A stretch of 6,151 nucleotides of DNA from Candidatus Jorgensenbacteria bacterium CG23_combo_of_CG06-09_8_20_14_all_54_14 (lineage in GTDB: Bacteria; Patescibacteriota; Minisyncoccia; UBA6257; GWB1-50-10): NCBI GenBank assembly GCA_002772205.1, contig PCRZ01000037.1:9784-15934 (forward strand). The letters are read 5' to 3'. The notes beneath the pieces were generated by a model. The model did no database searches and was not told the origin of the DNA. It worked only from the letters and a program-made list of their open reading frames with translations. Numbering within the stretch: the stretch's first letter is position 1; every line of letters starts with the position of its first letter. The position numbers were made by a program, and so were the translations under genes. Shown here in pieces: positions 1 to 4,689 of this stretch.

Positions 1-70
1 GCACCAGTCCCGCTAAGCGGGACTGGTGCGGGGTTCCCTGCCTGCGCAGGCAGGCGCTCCACGGAACCCC
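1..70. repeat. Tandem intergenic hairpin repeats (two hairpins)
   Basis: Bases 1-14 (GCACCAGTCCCGCT) are the exact reverse complement of 16-29, giving a 14-bp stem around a single A. Directly after it, GGGGTTCC (30-37) pairs with GGAACCCC (63-70), and this encloses a perfect 18-bp palindrome (37-54) centred on GCGC. A diverged copy of the same module, in the same order, lies at 3897-3938, so this is a dispersed repeat family rather than a gene-specific terminator. There is no T-tract after the stems. It may still act as a transcription stop or mRNA end for a gene left of the window, but that is inference. Confidence 0.75.
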
Positions 71-80
71 GAATAGAGAG

Positions 81-145
81 AAGCCACGGGCAGCCTACTC
101 CGCCCCGCTAAGCGGGGCTATGAAGGCTGGATAAGCCCGTGGAGC
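81..145. repeat. Nested hairpin downstream of the M23 peptidase gene, possible terminator
   Basis: The outer stem CCACGGGC (84-91) pairs with GCCCGTGG (135-142). AGCCT (92-96) pairs with AGGCT (124-128). The inner hairpin GCCCCGCT (102-109) pairs with AGCGGGGC (111-118). AAG (81-83) can pair with CTT (145-147) across a 2-nt bulge. The structure begins immediately after the stop codon of the minus-strand M23 gene, where a terminator would sit. On the minus strand it is followed only by a pyrimidine-rich stretch, not a clean U-tract, so intrinsic termination is plausible but unproven. The CCCGCTAAGCGGG core matches the hairpin at 1-29, showing that it belongs to the same repeat family. Confidence 0.6.
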
Positions 146-146
146 T

Positions 147-1172
147 TCATTTTTCAAACGCCCATGCGGCGGCGGTGAGGAACCGGAGCGGGTCTATGCT
201 TGCGGGTCCGAGGCGCATGGAAAAGTGGAGGTGGGGAGCGAGGACATAGCCGGTGTTTCCCGTGCGGCCAATCGTTGCGCCGCGCGCCACCACGTCGCCC
301 GGTGCGACTAAGAATTCGCTCAAGTGGAGGTAGAGTGAGAAGATGCCCAAGCCGTGGTCCACCACCATGGTTTTCCCGTAGTTCGTGAGCTCCTCGGCGA
401 AGCGCACCTTCCCGCCGTTTATTGCGTGGATGGGGGTGCCGATCTTCGCGGTGAGGTCCACGCCGAGGTGGCGGAGTCCCACGCCGCCGCTCACGCGGAT
501 ATTTCCGTACTCGCCGACGTTCTCCATAAAGTCCAGAGGGTTCACGAACGGGCCGTCAAAGTAGGCGCGGGGCGGTGAGCCCGCGAGCGCCGCGGCGAGG
601 CGCGCATTTTCCGCGGCTACGTTTGTGGCGATAACGGGAGGCGTGTAGCCCTTCTTGCGGAGCTCGTCGGTTACCGCGAGTTCGGTTACGGGGTAGTCGC
701 GCGCCCGGACCTGCACGGTCTCGCGTCGAACCGCGCCGTCTGGAAGCGTGAGGGAGAGGGGATAGGCGCCCGGCGCCATTTTTGCGTCAATGCCCGCCAG
801 CCCCACCCAGCGGCCGTTCGCGGCGCGCAGGAAGGAGATGTTGCTTGAGGCGAATGTGCCGCGGGCGGTTCCGGTGGCCGAAACGCCGGAGATGGAAATT
901 GCGACCGTATCGCTCTCTTCGGGAGAGAGCGATGAGAAGCTGATGGAAGGGGATGGAGATGGTGTGGGAGGCGGCGGAGAAGGAAGTGGTGTGTGTGGTA
1001 GAGGCGGAAAGAGTTGTGCCTCAAAGGGAGTGGAGGAGGTAGGGGTGGGTATCTCCGGGGCGAGCGCCACGCGCGGCCAGTCAGCCCACAGCCTGACCGC
1101 GGCGCCAGTTGCAAGGGAAACGGTGCAGAGGCCGAGAAGGAATATCCACGTTTTCCGGCGCCGGCGGCTCAT
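147..1172 (-). CDS. Membrane-anchored M23 (LytM-type) peptidase, peptidoglycan hydrolase
   Basis: A 341-residue zinc metallopeptidase expected to cut peptide cross-links in peptidoglycan outside the membrane. Residues 1-7 are basic (MSRRRRK) and 8-27 form one hydrophobic anchor or signal helix. Residues 41-76 are a proline/serine/threonine-rich linker. Residues 85-158 resemble the beta-sandwich domain that often precedes M23 domains (Peptidase_M23_N). The catalytic LytM domain spans about 213-335. The zinc ligands are intact: H235 and D239 in HLGVD, and H316 in HLHF, with H314 also present. YGKTMVVDHG and LYLHLS are typical of the family. The start is ATG at 1170-1172. There is no ribosome binding site, but TAGAAT lies 6 nt upstream, which suggests a leaderless message. 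The upstream gene ends 26 nt away. Family assignment is very secure; the exact bond cleaved is not known. Confidence 0.95.
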   Translation of the reverse strand: MSRRRRKTWIFLLGLCTVSLATGAAVRLWADWPRVALAPEIPTPTSSTPFEAQLFPPLPHTPLPSPPPPTPSPSPSISFSSLSPEESDTVAISISGVSATGTARGTFASSNISFLRAANGRWVGLAGIDAKMAPGAYPLSLTLPDGAVRRETVQVRARDYPVTELAVTDELRKKGYTPPVIATNVAAENARLAAALAGSPPRAYFDGPFVNPLDFMENVGEYGNIRVSGGVGLRHLGVDLTAKIGTPIHAINGGKVRFAEELTNYGKTMVVDHGLGIFSLYLHLSEFLVAPGDVVARGATIGRTGNTGYVLAPHLHFSMRLGPASIDPLRFLTAAAWAFEK

Positions 1173-1178
1173 ACCCCC

Positions 1179-1184
1179 ATTCTA
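1179..1184 (-). promoter_or_regulatory. Putative -10 element of the M23 peptidase gene (leaderless geometry)
   Basis: On the minus strand the sequence reads TAGAAT-GGGGGT-ATG, so the hexamer matches five of six TATAAT positions and ends 6 nt before the start codon. Transcription would then begin at or next to the A of ATG. A weak -35 (TTTCAC, 1202-1207) lies 17 nt further upstream, inside the last codons of the preceding gene. The same geometry at other genes in this window raises confidence in what is otherwise a weak match. Confidence 0.4.
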
Positions 1185-1198
1185 CCCCGGTGTTGAAC

Positions 1199-1882
1199 TT
1201 AGTGAAAATTTGGTATGACAACCCCCTTCCTTTTTCTTAGATACACAAAGACCGACCCTAAAATAAAGGCAATCGCCATAACCAGAAGACCTCCATACAG
1301 GAATCTGTCCAATGCATACCAAATTGTCTTCGCGTAGAAGAAATATCTGATGGAAACTTTTAAGCCGTGGATGAAAATTGTGTACAGAACGCCCAAGAAA
1401 AATGCGTTAGCGTAGCCGAAAACCCTGCTTCTGCTTAATTTATAAGCGGAAACCAGAACCATCGCTTCCCACACCCACTGGCTGATTCTAAGTTCCAAAG
1501 ACGCCCCTTCGAGATTTATTCCGACTAAATATTGCCAGAAAACGACCGCGACGGAGACAAGAACAAAATACCAAATTGGTTTCAAATACTCCGCCAAGGT
1601 CATGCCGAAGATTTTCACCCTGAAAATGGCTGCGGAGAGCAATCCCGCGGCTACCACCAGGAAGATTGTTATGAACAAAAAATCGTTCCTTACATCCAAG
1701 GCGGGATTTTGCGGCAGGACATCCAAGGCGCTGGATCCTGGTTCATAGACGCCGGATTGTAAAAACGGCCTCTCAAAAAGAGATTGACCTTCTTTCGGAC
1801 AATCAATTTTCTGCCCGCCGACATAGCAACCGTCTTTGTGTGCCTCTATGGTTCCCGAATAATACGCGAGTTGTTTCCCCAT
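1199..1882 (-). CDS. Multi-pass membrane protein of unknown function
   Basis: I do not recognise this family. From ATG 1882 the protein has 227 residues. Residues 1-65 are soluble and contain C19 and C28 in a GCYVGGQKIDC segment that could form a hairpin or disulfide. About five hydrophobic segments follow (roughly 68-87, 104-122, 133-148, 156-174 and 193-215), then a basic tail LRKRKG, which suggests a cytoplasmic C-terminus. An in-frame TTG at 1924 would add 14 residues. I prefer the ATG because GTGAGAG lies just upstream as a possible weak ribosome binding site and a promoter-like pair sits at 1937-1965. The gene is AT-rich compared with the M23 and dnaX genes and neighbours an SdpI-family gene. 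The last codons overlap the M23 promoter region. Confidence 0.75.
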   Translation of the reverse strand: MGKQLAYYSGTIEAHKDGCYVGGQKIDCPKEGQSLFERPFLQSGVYEPGSSALDVLPQNPALDVRNDFLFITIFLVVAAGLLSAAIFRVKIFGMTLAEYLKPIWYFVLVSVAVVFWQYLVGINLEGASLELRISQWVWEAMVLVSAYKLSRSRVFGYANAFFLGVLYTIFIHGLKVSIRYFFYAKTIWYALDRFLYGGLLVMAIAFILGSVFVYLRKRKGVVIPNFH

Positions 1883-1936
1883 AAAACTCTCACTTTTTAT
1901 TCTAACACTTCGGTTCAGTAGCAAGGACTTTCAATC

Positions 1937-1965
1937 AGTATAAGCGTTCTTCGGGTGCAGTTCCA
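1937..1965 (-). promoter_or_regulatory. Putative promoter of the unknown membrane protein gene
   Basis: On the minus strand TGGAAC (1960-1965), a 17-nt spacer and TATACT (1937-1942) are correctly arranged. The -10 matches five of six consensus positions and the -35 only three. Predicted transcription would start near 1930, leaving about 48 nt before ATG 1882. A weak hairpin with one mismatch (GGTCGGA 1968-1974 with TCCGTCC 1979-1985) lies just upstream. It could end the preceding SdpI-family transcript, but it has no U-tract. Confidence 0.35.
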
Positions 1966-1994
1966 GCGGTCGGACTGATCCGTCCCGGTCGTAA

Positions 1995-2315
1995 CTAGTC
2001 TTTGAGTTTTTTATTTTTCTTATGTAGAAGATATCCGTATACGTAGGCGACGATTACTACCACTACCGAGATGAAACAAATGACCCCGAGGAGGACAGAT
2101 TGGTCGTTAAGAAAAAAACCGATCAGAAAAAATGGAGCGATGATCTTGAGTAATTTCCCTGCAAATCCATTCGCTTTCTTCCAAACTGTCTCATCATTTA
2201 CTGTCCATGAGGCCGCTATTCCCCAAAAAGGATTGGGTTTTAATTTCTTGAGTAGAACACCCATAAAATACCAAAATAGGGCCAAGGCAAAAACCACCAG
2301 GAATTTCGTAATCAT
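1995..2315 (-). CDS. SdpI-family small integral membrane protein
   Basis: A 106-residue protein with hydrophobic segments at about 3-22, 55-70 and 72-95. Between the first and second lies KPNPFWGIAASWTVNDETVW with a following KANGFAGKL. This fits the SdpI-family signature (N-x-x-x-G-I-R-T-P-W-T-L-S-x-x-x-W-x-K-x-x-x-x-G-G-K), although the usual R-T-P is A-A-S here. In Bacillus subtilis, SdpI confers immunity to the SdpC cannibalism toxin and takes part in signalling. Many short homologues are of unknown role, and no sdpA, sdpB or sdpC is visible here. The protein covers only about half of the B. subtilis SdpI length, matching the single conserved domain. The start is ATG 2313-2315. AGGA sits only 2-3 nt before it, too close for a good ribosome binding site. 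Confidence 0.8.
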   Translation of the reverse strand: MITKFLVVFALALFWYFMGVLLKKLKPNPFWGIAASWTVNDETVWKKANGFAGKLLKIIAPFFLIGFFLNDQSVLLGVICFISVVVVIVAYVYGYLLHKKNKKLKD

Positions 2316-2365
2316 ATCCTATAAATAATAATTTGATTTATCCCTCGACGCTATGCCGACTAGTG

Positions 2366-2437
2366 CTGGGGGGCCAGGAGTCGGACCTGGAATTCCTGCT
2401 CCAAAGGCAGGCGTGTTACCGATTGCACCACCCCCCA
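2366..2437 (-). tRNA. tRNA-Gln (anticodon TTG)
   Basis: A complete 72-nt cloverleaf reads on the minus strand. The acceptor arm is TGGGGGG paired with CCCCCCA. The D arm is GTG/CAC with GG in the loop. The anticodon stem CCTGC/GCAGG carries loop CTTTGGA, so the anticodon TTG is at 2402-2404. The variable region has 4 nt, and the T stem is CCAGG/CCTGG. The weak U1-A72 pair and discriminator G73 are classical glutamine identity features. CCA is not encoded (CAC follows), so it must be added by tRNA nucleotidyltransferase. The T-loop is TCCGACT instead of the usual TTCGANT, so position 55 is C. The gene lies 36 nt downstream of dnaX and in the same orientation, and may be co-transcribed. Confidence 0.95.
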
Positions 2438-2446
2438 ATCTGACAC

Positions 2447-2474
2447 TAACAACTAAAAGCTAACAACTAAAAGC
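2447..2474. repeat. Two exact tandem copies of a 14-bp unit after dnaX
   Basis: TAACAACTAAAAGC occurs at 2447-2460 and again, without a gap, at 2461-2474. The second copy includes the last base of the dnaX stop codon. It fills most of the spacer between dnaX and the tRNA. It looks like a small slippage-generated minisatellite. No function is evident. Confidence 0.85.
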
Positions 2475-3583
2475 TATCCTTTCAAGTTTTCTATAATCGC
2501 TACCTCCAGCGGAATTATCGGAAACTGGCTGTAGCGCATCTGGCTGTAGGCGTTGATGAGGCCCTTGAGGAGCTCCAGGTGCTTGTCCTTGAACTCCTTT
2601 GCATGCTCGGCGAGCTGGGCGATGTGATCGGCTGTGAGTTCGCGGGCGAGCGTCTCCCGCATGGCGGGGCTGTATGTGATGACCGCTACGCGGCGAAGGT
2701 ATTGGATGAGGTCCTTGGTAAACTGCGCGAGGTTGTAGCCGGCATCGGAAAGTTCAGCGAGCGCGGCGAGCGCCGCCTTGCGGTCTCCCTCGATGAGGAG
2801 GCCCGCGAACGCCGAGAGCTTGGCGAACCCCACCTTGCCTATCATGCCTTCCACGTCAGCGAGTGTGATGCGGCGGCCGCCGAAAGAGATGAGCTGGTCC
2901 AGGAGCGATTCCGCGTCGCGGAAGCTGCCCTCGCCGGAGGCGGCAATGAGGTCCAGCGCTTCCCCGCTTATGTCCACCACCTCCTCCTTTGCGATGCGGG
3001 TGAGTTTTTGCATGACGAGTTCCCGCGGCACGCGGCGGAAATAGAACTGCTGGGTGCGCGAGATGATGGTCGGCGGGATGCGATCCGCCTCGGTGGTTGC
3101 AAGGATCATGATGATGTGGGGCGGCGGCTCCTCCAAACTTTTGAGGAGTGCGTTGAAGGCGGCCGGGGTGAGCTGGTGTGCCTCGTCAATGATGAATACC
3201 TTGCGCAATGACGAAGTGGGGGCGAGGCGGATGCTGTTCTTGAGGTCCCGTATCTCATCAATGCCTCGGTTTGACGCCCCATCTATTTCTATCACGTCCA
3301 AACTGCGCCCCTCGTCAATTTCCGTGCAGTGGGTGCAGTGGTTGCAGGGTTCTCCCTCTGCCCTAAACTTCGCGTCCTTCGCGCGGGTCTCGCAGTTCGC
3401 GATCTTCGCGATGAGGCGTGCGGTGGTGGTCTTCCCCGTGCCGCGCGGCCCCGCGAGGAGGTAGGCGTGCGCGAGTTTCTCCTGCTTTGCGGCTTCCTTC
3501 AGGGTACGGGCGGTGAGCTCCTGCCCGAGGAGATCCCCGAAGGTGGCCGGCCGGTAGCGGCGGTAAATCGCTAATGTCATCAC
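2474..3583 (-). CDS. dnaX: DNA polymerase III subunit gamma (DnaX), short form without tau C-terminus
   Basis: The ATPase motor of the clamp loader, which opens the sliding clamp and places it on primed DNA during replication. The 369-residue protein shows Walker A GPRGTGKT (45-52) and four zinc-binding cysteines (C64, C80, C83, C86). Walker B is IIDEAH (131-136). The LATTEADRIPPTIISR segment (161-176) holds sensor 1 and the arginine-finger R176, and GSFRDAESLLDQ (219-230) is the sensor 2 region. SRT replaces the usual SRC after the arginine finger. About 210-369 is the helical lid and collar. The regions that in tau bind the DnaB helicase and polymerase alpha are absent. The start is GTG 3583 or the adjacent ATG 3580. 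A consensus TATAAT ends 5 nt before the GTG, implying a leaderless message. Identification is certain. Confidence 0.98.
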   Translation of the reverse strand: MMTLAIYRRYRPATFGDLLGQELTARTLKEAAKQEKLAHAYLLAGPRGTGKTTTARLIAKIANCETRAKDAKFRAEGEPCNHCTHCTEIDEGRSLDVIEIDGASNRGIDEIRDLKNSIRLAPTSSLRKVFIIDEAHQLTPAAFNALLKSLEEPPPHIIMILATTEADRIPPTIISRTQQFYFRRVPRELVMQKLTRIAKEEVVDISGEALDLIAASGEGSFRDAESLLDQLISFGGRRITLADVEGMIGKVGFAKLSAFAGLLIEGDRKAALAALAELSDAGYNLAQFTKDLIQYLRRVAVITYSPAMRETLARELTADHIAQLAEHAKEFKDKHLELLKGLINAYSQMRYSQFPIIPLEVAIIENLKG

Positions 3584-3588
3584 TTTCC

Positions 3589-3617
3589 ATTATACCTGGT
3601 AGTAGAACCGCGACCAA
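3589..3617 (-). promoter_or_regulatory. dnaX promoter, leaderless type
   Basis: On the minus strand TTGGTC (3612-3617), a 17-nt spacer and the perfect consensus TATAAT (3589-3594) precede the dnaX start. Only five bases (GGAAA) separate the -10 from GTG 3583 and eight separate it from ATG 3580. Transcription should therefore start at the start codon. The promoter lies in one arm of an imperfect inverted repeat (3591-3670) and overlaps the stop codon of the possible small gene upstream. Confidence 0.6.
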
Positions 3618-3880
3618 TAAGCAATCGCCCGCCACAGATGGACCAGTCGCGGTTTCACTACCGGGTTATACGACCTGCACGATGGGAACGCACGGGCGGC
3701 GTTATCCAGCTCCGCCTTTATTACCCACGCACCAGTTTCAATAACTTCGGCGGAAGTTTGTGAAGCGGCACGCCGTTTCGCATCCGCTATTAAATTAACG
3801 ACATCGTAAGTCGTTAATCCAGGAAACTCCAGATTTTCTTGCGTCCTCAATTTCTCCCATATGCGAAAAATTGAGGACAT
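3590..3880 (-). CDS. Possible small protein of unknown function (alternatively a structured RNA)
   Basis: From ATG 3880 an open frame of 96 residues runs to TAA at 3590-3592. I recognise no family. The middle (residues about 25-60) reads like amphipathic helix, and the C-terminus is rich in W, R and Y. Against it: there is no ribosome binding site, and the first codons lie at the edge of an 11-bp inverted repeat (GTCCTCAATTT 3843-3853 with its complement 3868-3878). A 9-bp hairpin (3794-3802 with 3810-3818) and a 6-bp hairpin (3743-3748 with 3753-3758) lie inside the frame, and a long imperfect inverted repeat covers the last 80 bases. The frame stays open further upstream to 4030, but that part crosses an intergenic repeat and the PEBP gene start, so it is not coding. 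Otherwise this would be a gene-free stretch of about 380 bases. Confidence 0.3.
   Translation of the reverse strand: MSSIFRIWEKLRTQENLEFPGLTTYDVVNLIADAKRRAASQTSAEVIETGAWVIKAELDNAARAFPSCRSYNPVVKPRLVHLWRAIAYWSRFYYQV
3591..3670. repeat. Long imperfect inverted repeat containing the dnaX promoter
   Basis: The arm at 3591-3614 (24 nt) and the reverse complement of 3646-3670 (25 nt) align with three mismatches and one single-base gap, one mismatch being a G-T wobble. The strongest part is AACCGCGAC with GTCGCGGTT. The loop is 31 nt (3615-3645). The left arm carries the dnaX -10 on the minus strand. The right arm carries a related sequence ending in GGTTATAC pointing the other way. Confidence 0.6.
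3843..3878. repeat. Perfect 11-bp inverted repeat
   Basis: GTCCTCAATTT (3843-3853) and AAATTGAGGAC (3868-3878) are exact reverse complements separated by 14 nt. The structure sits at the start of the possible small minus-strand gene. It has no U-tract on either side, so a terminator is unlikely. A 5' regulatory hairpin or part of a structured RNA is possible. Confidence 0.7.
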
Positions 3881-3896
3881 GCGATTTTTACCCACA

Positions 3897-3938
3897 CACC
3901 AGTCCACCTTAGGCGGACGGTGCGGGGTTCCGCGGAGC
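3897..3938. repeat. Second copy of the intergenic hairpin module
   Basis: CACC (3897-3900) pairs with GGTG (3919-3922) and GTCC pairs with GGAC around a CC-TTA-GG core, then GGGGTTCCGCGGAGC follows. The order matches bases 1-37, and GGGGTTCCGCGGAGC is nearly the reverse complement of bases 55-70. Here the repeat abuts the PEBP promoter: the end of the module supplies the sequence just before the -35 TTCACA. Confidence 0.65.
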
Positions 3939-3967
3939 TTCACAAAAGCCGCGCCCGGTGCTATACT
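3939..3967 (+). promoter_or_regulatory. Promoter of the PEBP-family gene, extended -10, leaderless
   Basis: TTCACA (3939-3944) matches five of six -35 positions. A 17-nt spacer follows, then TATACT (3962-3967), which matches five of six -10 positions. A TG at 3959-3960, one base before the hexamer, makes it an extended -10. Only TTCTG separates the -10 from ATG 3973, so the transcript should start at the start codon. This is the best promoter in the window by consensus. Confidence 0.65.
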
Positions 3968-3972
3968 TTCTG

Positions 3973-4530
3973 ATGACTGGAAAGTCGGTTTGGCGGATCG
4001 CCCTCGCGGCGGTTCTGGTTGCTGCAGCACTACTCGGTTTTTCTATTCTCCGGCCGACCCCCACGTCCCCACCTATGACGAACTTCATCCTCAAAAGTTC
4101 CGCGTTCCGGGAAGGAGGAGCGATTCCCGTGAAACACACCTGCGACGGTGATGATGTGAACCCGTTCTTGGAGATCAAGAATGCTCCCGAAGGTACGGTG
4201 AGTTTTGCGCTTATCGTGGACGACCCCGATGCGCCGCGCAGCGCGTGGGTGCACTGGCTGGTGTGGAACATCAGCCCTAAAACGCAATACTTCTCCGAAG
4301 ACCATCTCCCCGACGATGCAGTGCAGGGCAAGACGAGCTTCGGCCACGCGAAGTACGGCGGCCCGTGCCCGCCGCGCGGTGACCAACCACACCACTATGT
4401 ATTCACGCTCTATGCGTTAGACGCGATGCTGGGACTTCCCGCCGGCGCCGACAAGGCGGCGCTCCTTGCGGCGATGGAGGGACACATCCTTGGCCAAACC
4501 GTACTTACGGGGATGTACCAAAGAAAATGA
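3973..4530 (+). CDS. YbhB/YbcL-family PEBP-like protein with N-terminal membrane anchor
   Basis: A phosphatidylethanolamine-binding-protein superfamily member; bacterial YbhB/YbcL relatives have no firmly established ligand. From ATG 3973 it has 185 residues. Residues 7-26 form a hydrophobic anchor or signal peptide, and a short TPTSPP linker follows. The domain from about 38 shows all family blocks: CDGDDVNP (57-64), DPDAP (84-88) and VHW (93-95). GPCPP follows at 130-134, then HHYVFTLYALD (140-150) and GHILG (170-174). The ligand-pocket residues (DPDAP, H94, GPCPP, H140 or H141) are intact. A GTG five codons upstream (3958) is in frame, but it overlaps the extended -10 element, so the ATG is preferred. 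The protein is probably exported or displayed on the membrane. It has no operon partner, and a repeat-rich spacer follows. Confidence 0.93.
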   Translation: MTGKSVWRIALAAVLVAAALLGFSILRPTPTSPPMTNFILKSSAFREGGAIPVKHTCDGDDVNPFLEIKNAPEGTVSFALIVDDPDAPRSAWVHWLVWNISPKTQYFSEDHLPDDAVQGKTSFGHAKYGGPCPPRGDQPHHYVFTLYALDAMLGLPAGADKAALLAAMEGHILGQTVLTGMYQRK

Positions 4531-4632
4531 ATTCGAAGCACAAAACATGGGGTGCAAAATCCGAAGCACGAAATACGAAGCACGAAACAAATGGAGAAAA
4601 CGGAGAAAATCTACAAACTGGAGTTTGGAACA
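4531..4632. repeat. Direct repeats with CGAAGCAC core in the spacer after the PEBP gene
   Basis: CGAAGCAC occurs at 4534-4541, 4562-4569 and 4576-4583. The last two extend to CGAAGCACGAAA. GGAGAAAA is then repeated at 4593-4600 and 4602-4609. Spurious short frames run through this A-rich spacer. The style matches A-rich intergenic repeats that I recall from candidate-phyla genomes, which is recollection rather than a search result. No gene is visible here. Confidence 0.6.
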
Positions 4633-4654
4633 TTTTCCGCCTTTGGCGGAGAAT
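4632..4654 (+). terminator. Hairpin with GGCGGA stem, possible terminator of the PEBP gene
   Basis: ATTTTCCGCC (4632-4641), a TTT loop and GGCGGAGAAT (4645-4654) form a 10-bp stem with one T-G wobble. The sequence TTGTTT follows, a partial U-tract. It lies about 100 nt after the PEBP stop codon and before the next gene. The CCGCC-TTT-GGCGG core resembles the dispersed hairpin repeats of this genome type, so it may be a repeat first and a terminator second. Confidence 0.4.
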
Positions 4655-4680
4655 TTGTTTCGGATTTCGATATTCGGATT

Positions 4681-4686
4681 TAGTAT
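4681..4686 (+). promoter_or_regulatory. Putative -10 element of the DUF4258-like gene
   Basis: TAGTAT matches five of six -10 positions and ends 3 nt before ATG 4690 and 6 nt before ATG 4693. I see no convincing -35. The spacing matches the leaderless geometry of the PEBP, dnaX and M23 genes, but the element lies inside an AT-rich repeat tract, so chance is a real alternative. Confidence 0.35.
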
Positions 4687-4689
4687 TTT

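Noticed and set aside
686..1218. Other frames over the M23 gene on both strands
   Set aside because: They are very proline-, arginine- or glycine-rich shadows of the M23 coding sequence, which has intact catalytic motifs.
1883..1924. TTG start giving 14 extra residues to the unknown membrane protein
   Set aside because: An ATG with a weak upstream purine-rich stretch is available at 1882, and the extra residues show no membrane or signal character.
2579..3211. Long open frame on the plus strand opposite dnaX (210 codons)
   Set aside because: It is the antisense shadow of a certain DnaX gene in GC-rich DNA, has no domain-like features and no promoter.
3881..4030. Upstream extension of the small minus-strand frame to 4030
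   Set aside because: It would run through the intergenic hairpin repeat, the PEBP promoter and the PEBP start on the opposite strand, so the reading is not credible.
4534..4587. CRISPR-like array from CGAAGCAC repeats
   Set aside because: The repeats are only 8-12 nt, the spacing is irregular (28 and 14 nt) and there are no spacers of CRISPR size.
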